In this document: in pieces, positions 15,568-17,137 of the stretch
Layout: each line of letters opens with the position of its first letter
Position numbering within the stretch: the first letter of the stretch is position 1
DNA from: an uncultured Verrucomicrobiota bacterium
GTDB lineage: Bacteria; Verrucomicrobiota; Kiritimatiellia; RFP12; UBA1067
Length of the DNA: 17,137 nt
NCBI GenBank assembly: GCA_947305825.1
Contig: CAMZET010000007.1
Span: 1 to 17,137 of the forward strand
Direction: 5' to 3'
Notes under the pieces: generated by a model
What the model was told of the DNA's origin: nothing
The model's input: the letters and a program-made list of their open reading frames with translations, nothing else
The model's database searches: none
Translations under genes and position numbers: made by a program

Positions 15568-16065
15568 TCAAGTGATGGTGACGCGGCGGATGAGGACGGT
15601 TTCGTCGGGGACGTTCTCGTATCTTCCGCGTGTGCCGGTCTTGACTTTGGCGATTGCGTCGACGATTTCGATGCCGTCGGCGACGCGCCCGAAAACGGCG
15701 TAGCCGAAGCCGGATGGGGTGGGATTGCGGAAGTCGAGGAAGTCGTTGTCGACGAGGTTGATGAAGAACTGGCTGGTGGCGGAATCCACTACGGAAGTTC
15801 TGGCCATGGCGATGGAGCCGCGGGCGTTTTTGAGGCCGTTGGCGGCCTCGTTGCGGATAGGGTCGCGAGTCGGCTTCTGGTTCATGTCCTTGGTGAAGCC
15901 GCCGCCCTGAATCATGAAGCCGTCGATGACGCGATGGAATATGGTGCCGTCGTAATGCCCGGCGCGCGCGTATTCCACGAAATTGGCGACGGTGGCCGGC
16001 GCCTTCTCTTCGTCAAGTTCCAGGGTGATGGTGCCCTTGGAGGTCTCCATGATTGCCTTTGTCAT
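15568..16065 (-). CDS. Cyclophilin-type peptidyl-prolyl cis-trans isomerase (PpiB-like)
   Basis: The ATG at 16065 was chosen because it overlaps the gatA stop (ATGA) and has GGAG 8 nt upstream; longer frames upstream only shadow gatA. The product is 165 residues, close to E. coli PpiB (164), with no signal peptide, so it is cytosolic. Active-site segments are present: [13 protein letters not shown] (43-55, with the catalytic R45), the loop ARGSIAMAR (81-89), [15 protein letters not shown] (98-112) and GYAVFGRV (121-128). It speeds isomerisation of prolyl peptide bonds during protein folding. Pairing with gatA suggests constitutive expression in a housekeeping unit. All key residues seem intact. 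Confidence 0.95.
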   Translation of the reverse strand: MTKAIMETSKGTITLELDEEKAPATVANFVEYARAGHYDGTIFHRVIDGFMIQGGGFTKDMNQKPTRDPIRNEAANGLKNARGSIAMARTSVVDSATSQFFINLVDNDFLDFRNPTPSGFGYAVFGRVADGIEIVDAIAKVKTGTRGRYENVPDETVLIRRVTIT

Positions 16066-17137
16066 TTCATCGTCTCCTCGAATGCCTTGGAAATCTTCAG
16101 AAGCTTGGTCTCCTCGAAGCCGCCGCAGATGAACTGCACGCCGACGGGGAGCGCCGGGCGCTCCGGCGTCGCCGCCGTGAAGCCGGCCGGCACGGAAGCG
16201 GCGCAGACGCCCGCGAGCGCCGACGGAATAGTGAACAGGTCGTTCAAGTACATGGTCAGAGGGTCCTGCAGTTCGCCGATGCGGAACGCGGGCGTCGGTG
16301 CGCACGGCGTCAGCAGCGCGTCCACCTTCGCGAACGCCTCGTCGAAGTCGCGCTTGATAAGCGTGCGAACGCGCTGCGCACGGCCGTAGTAGGCGTCGTA
16401 GTAGCCGCTGGAAAGGACGTAGGTGCCCATGATTATTCGGCGCTTGACCTCCGGGCCGAAGCCCTCGGCGCGCGAACGCGTGTAGAGCGTGAAGACATCC
16501 TCGCTCCTTGCGGAGCGGTGGCCGTATCTGACGCCGTCGAAGCGGGCGAGGTTGGCCGAAGCTTCCGCCGGCGCAATGATGTAGTAGACGGCCATTGCAT
16601 ATTCGGTGTGCGGGAGCGAGACTTCGACGAGTTCGGCGCCGGCGGCCTCGGCCTTGGCGACCGCCGCTTGCGTAATGCGCTTGACTTCGGGGTCGAGACC
16701 GGCGACGTCGAAATATTCCTTCGGGAGACCGAGCCGCACGCCCTTGAGGGACGCGCCTTCCAGGGCGGCCTCGTAGTCCGGCACGGCGTCGCGCGGCGTC
16801 GTGCCGTCCATCTCGTCGTGCCCGGCACTGGCGCCGAGCAGAATGGCGGCGTCGGTGACGTCTTTCGCGAGCGGGCCTACCTGGTCGAGCGAGGAGGCGA
16901 AGGCGGTGACGCCATAGCGGCTGACGCGGCCGTAGCTCGGCTTGACGCCGACGCAGTTGCAGAAACTGGCAGGCTGACGGATGGAGCCGCCGGTGTCGGT
17001 GCCGAGCGCGGCGATGCAGAGGTCGCCGCCGACAGCGGCGGCGCTGCCGCCGGAGGAACCGCCCGGCACGCGCGTAGTATCATACGGGTTGCGCGTGACG
17101 CCGAGGGCGGAATTCTCCGTCGAAGACCCCATCGCGA
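16062..17137 (-). CDS. gatA: Glu-tRNA(Gln)/Asp-tRNA(Asn) amidotransferase subunit A, 5' partial
   Basis: The gene runs off the right edge; about 357 C-terminal residues are seen, so roughly 125-130 N-terminal residues, including the catalytic lysine, are missing. The visible part starts [10 protein letters not shown] and carries the amidase signature [16 protein letters not shown] with the cis-serine, and [11 protein letters not shown] with the nucleophilic serine 24 residues later. It continues through [44 protein letters not shown] and [11 protein letters not shown]. GatA frees ammonia from glutamine, and GatB uses it to convert Glu-tRNA(Gln) to Gln-tRNA(Gln); this implies the organism uses the indirect route for Gln or Asn charging. 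Its stop overlaps the cyclophilin start. gatB and gatC, if linked, lie beyond the window. Confidence 0.97.
   Translation of the reverse strand, partial: AMGSSTENSALGVTRNPYDTTRVPGGSSGGSAAAVGGDLCIAALGTDTGGSIRQPASFCNCVGVKPSYGRVSRYGVTAFASSLDQVGPLAKDVTDAAILLGASAGHDEMDGTTPRDAVPDYEAALEGASLKGVRLGLPKEYFDVAGLDPEVKRITQAAVAKAEAAGAELVEVSLPHTEYAMAVYYIIAPAEASANLARFDGVRYGHRSARSEDVFTLYTRSRAEGFGPEVKRRIIMGTYVLSSGYYDAYYGRAQRVRTLIKRDFDEAFAKVDALLTPCAPTPAFRIGELQDPLTMYLNDLFTIPSALAGVCAASVPAGFTAATPERPALPVGVQFICGGFEETKLLKISKAFEETMK

Noticed and set aside
16066..16305. N-terminal extension of the cyclophilin
   Set aside because: It reads gatA in the wrong frame; the product from 16065 already matches PpiB in length.

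Overview
The window is about 65% G+C and almost wholly coding. It looks like chromosome of a bacterium rather than a plasmid, phage or island. The gene set fits the PVC superphylum, perhaps a gut Kiritimatiellota- or Lentisphaerota-type lineage. The clues are a GH95 fucosidase, a short RF-1-domain protein of the type common there, a DUF1015 protein, a GxQVGLxN surface-repeat protein, a Bacteroidetes/PVC-like polyferredoxin, and GatA-based Gln-tRNA synthesis. This placement is inference; no rRNA or marker tree is available.

Layout: one plus-strand gene, cut by the left edge (3-1040), encodes a polyferredoxin fused to a DUF1893 (TM1506-like) domain. Everything else is on the minus strand, in three transcription blocks read from right to left. 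Block 1 (17137-15568) is gatA (cut by the right edge) then a cyclophilin. Block 2 (15502-6899) starts at a clear sigma-70-type promoter. It encodes a secreted repeat protein, DUF1015 protein, DUF2062 membrane protein, an RF-1-domain/GH95 fucosidase reading frame, MiaB, and a SWIM/SNF2 helicase. Block 3 (6530-1067) encodes a PLP aminotransferase, RecD2, and a glycosyltransferase fused to an alkaline-phosphatase-superfamily phosphodiesterase.

Packing is extreme. Six junctions are 4-nt start/stop overlaps (ATGA or GTGA), and two more are 9-nt gaps. The only gap over 300 bp is 6531-6898. It holds an array of CTAG-centred palindromes at 23-bp period, a probable terminator, copies of a second short repeat, a G-run tract, and a possible leaderless promoter for block 3.

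The operons mix housekeeping functions (translation fidelity and rescue, tRNA modification, helicases) with envelope or carbohydrate functions. No defence system, mobile element, CRISPR array, tRNA or rRNA was seen. The most unusual points are three domain fusions (ferredoxin-DUF1893, GT4-phosphodiesterase, RF-1 domain-GH95) and the palindrome array. The RF-1/GH95 frame may be a one-base lesion of what was an ordinary ATGA-overlapping gene pair.
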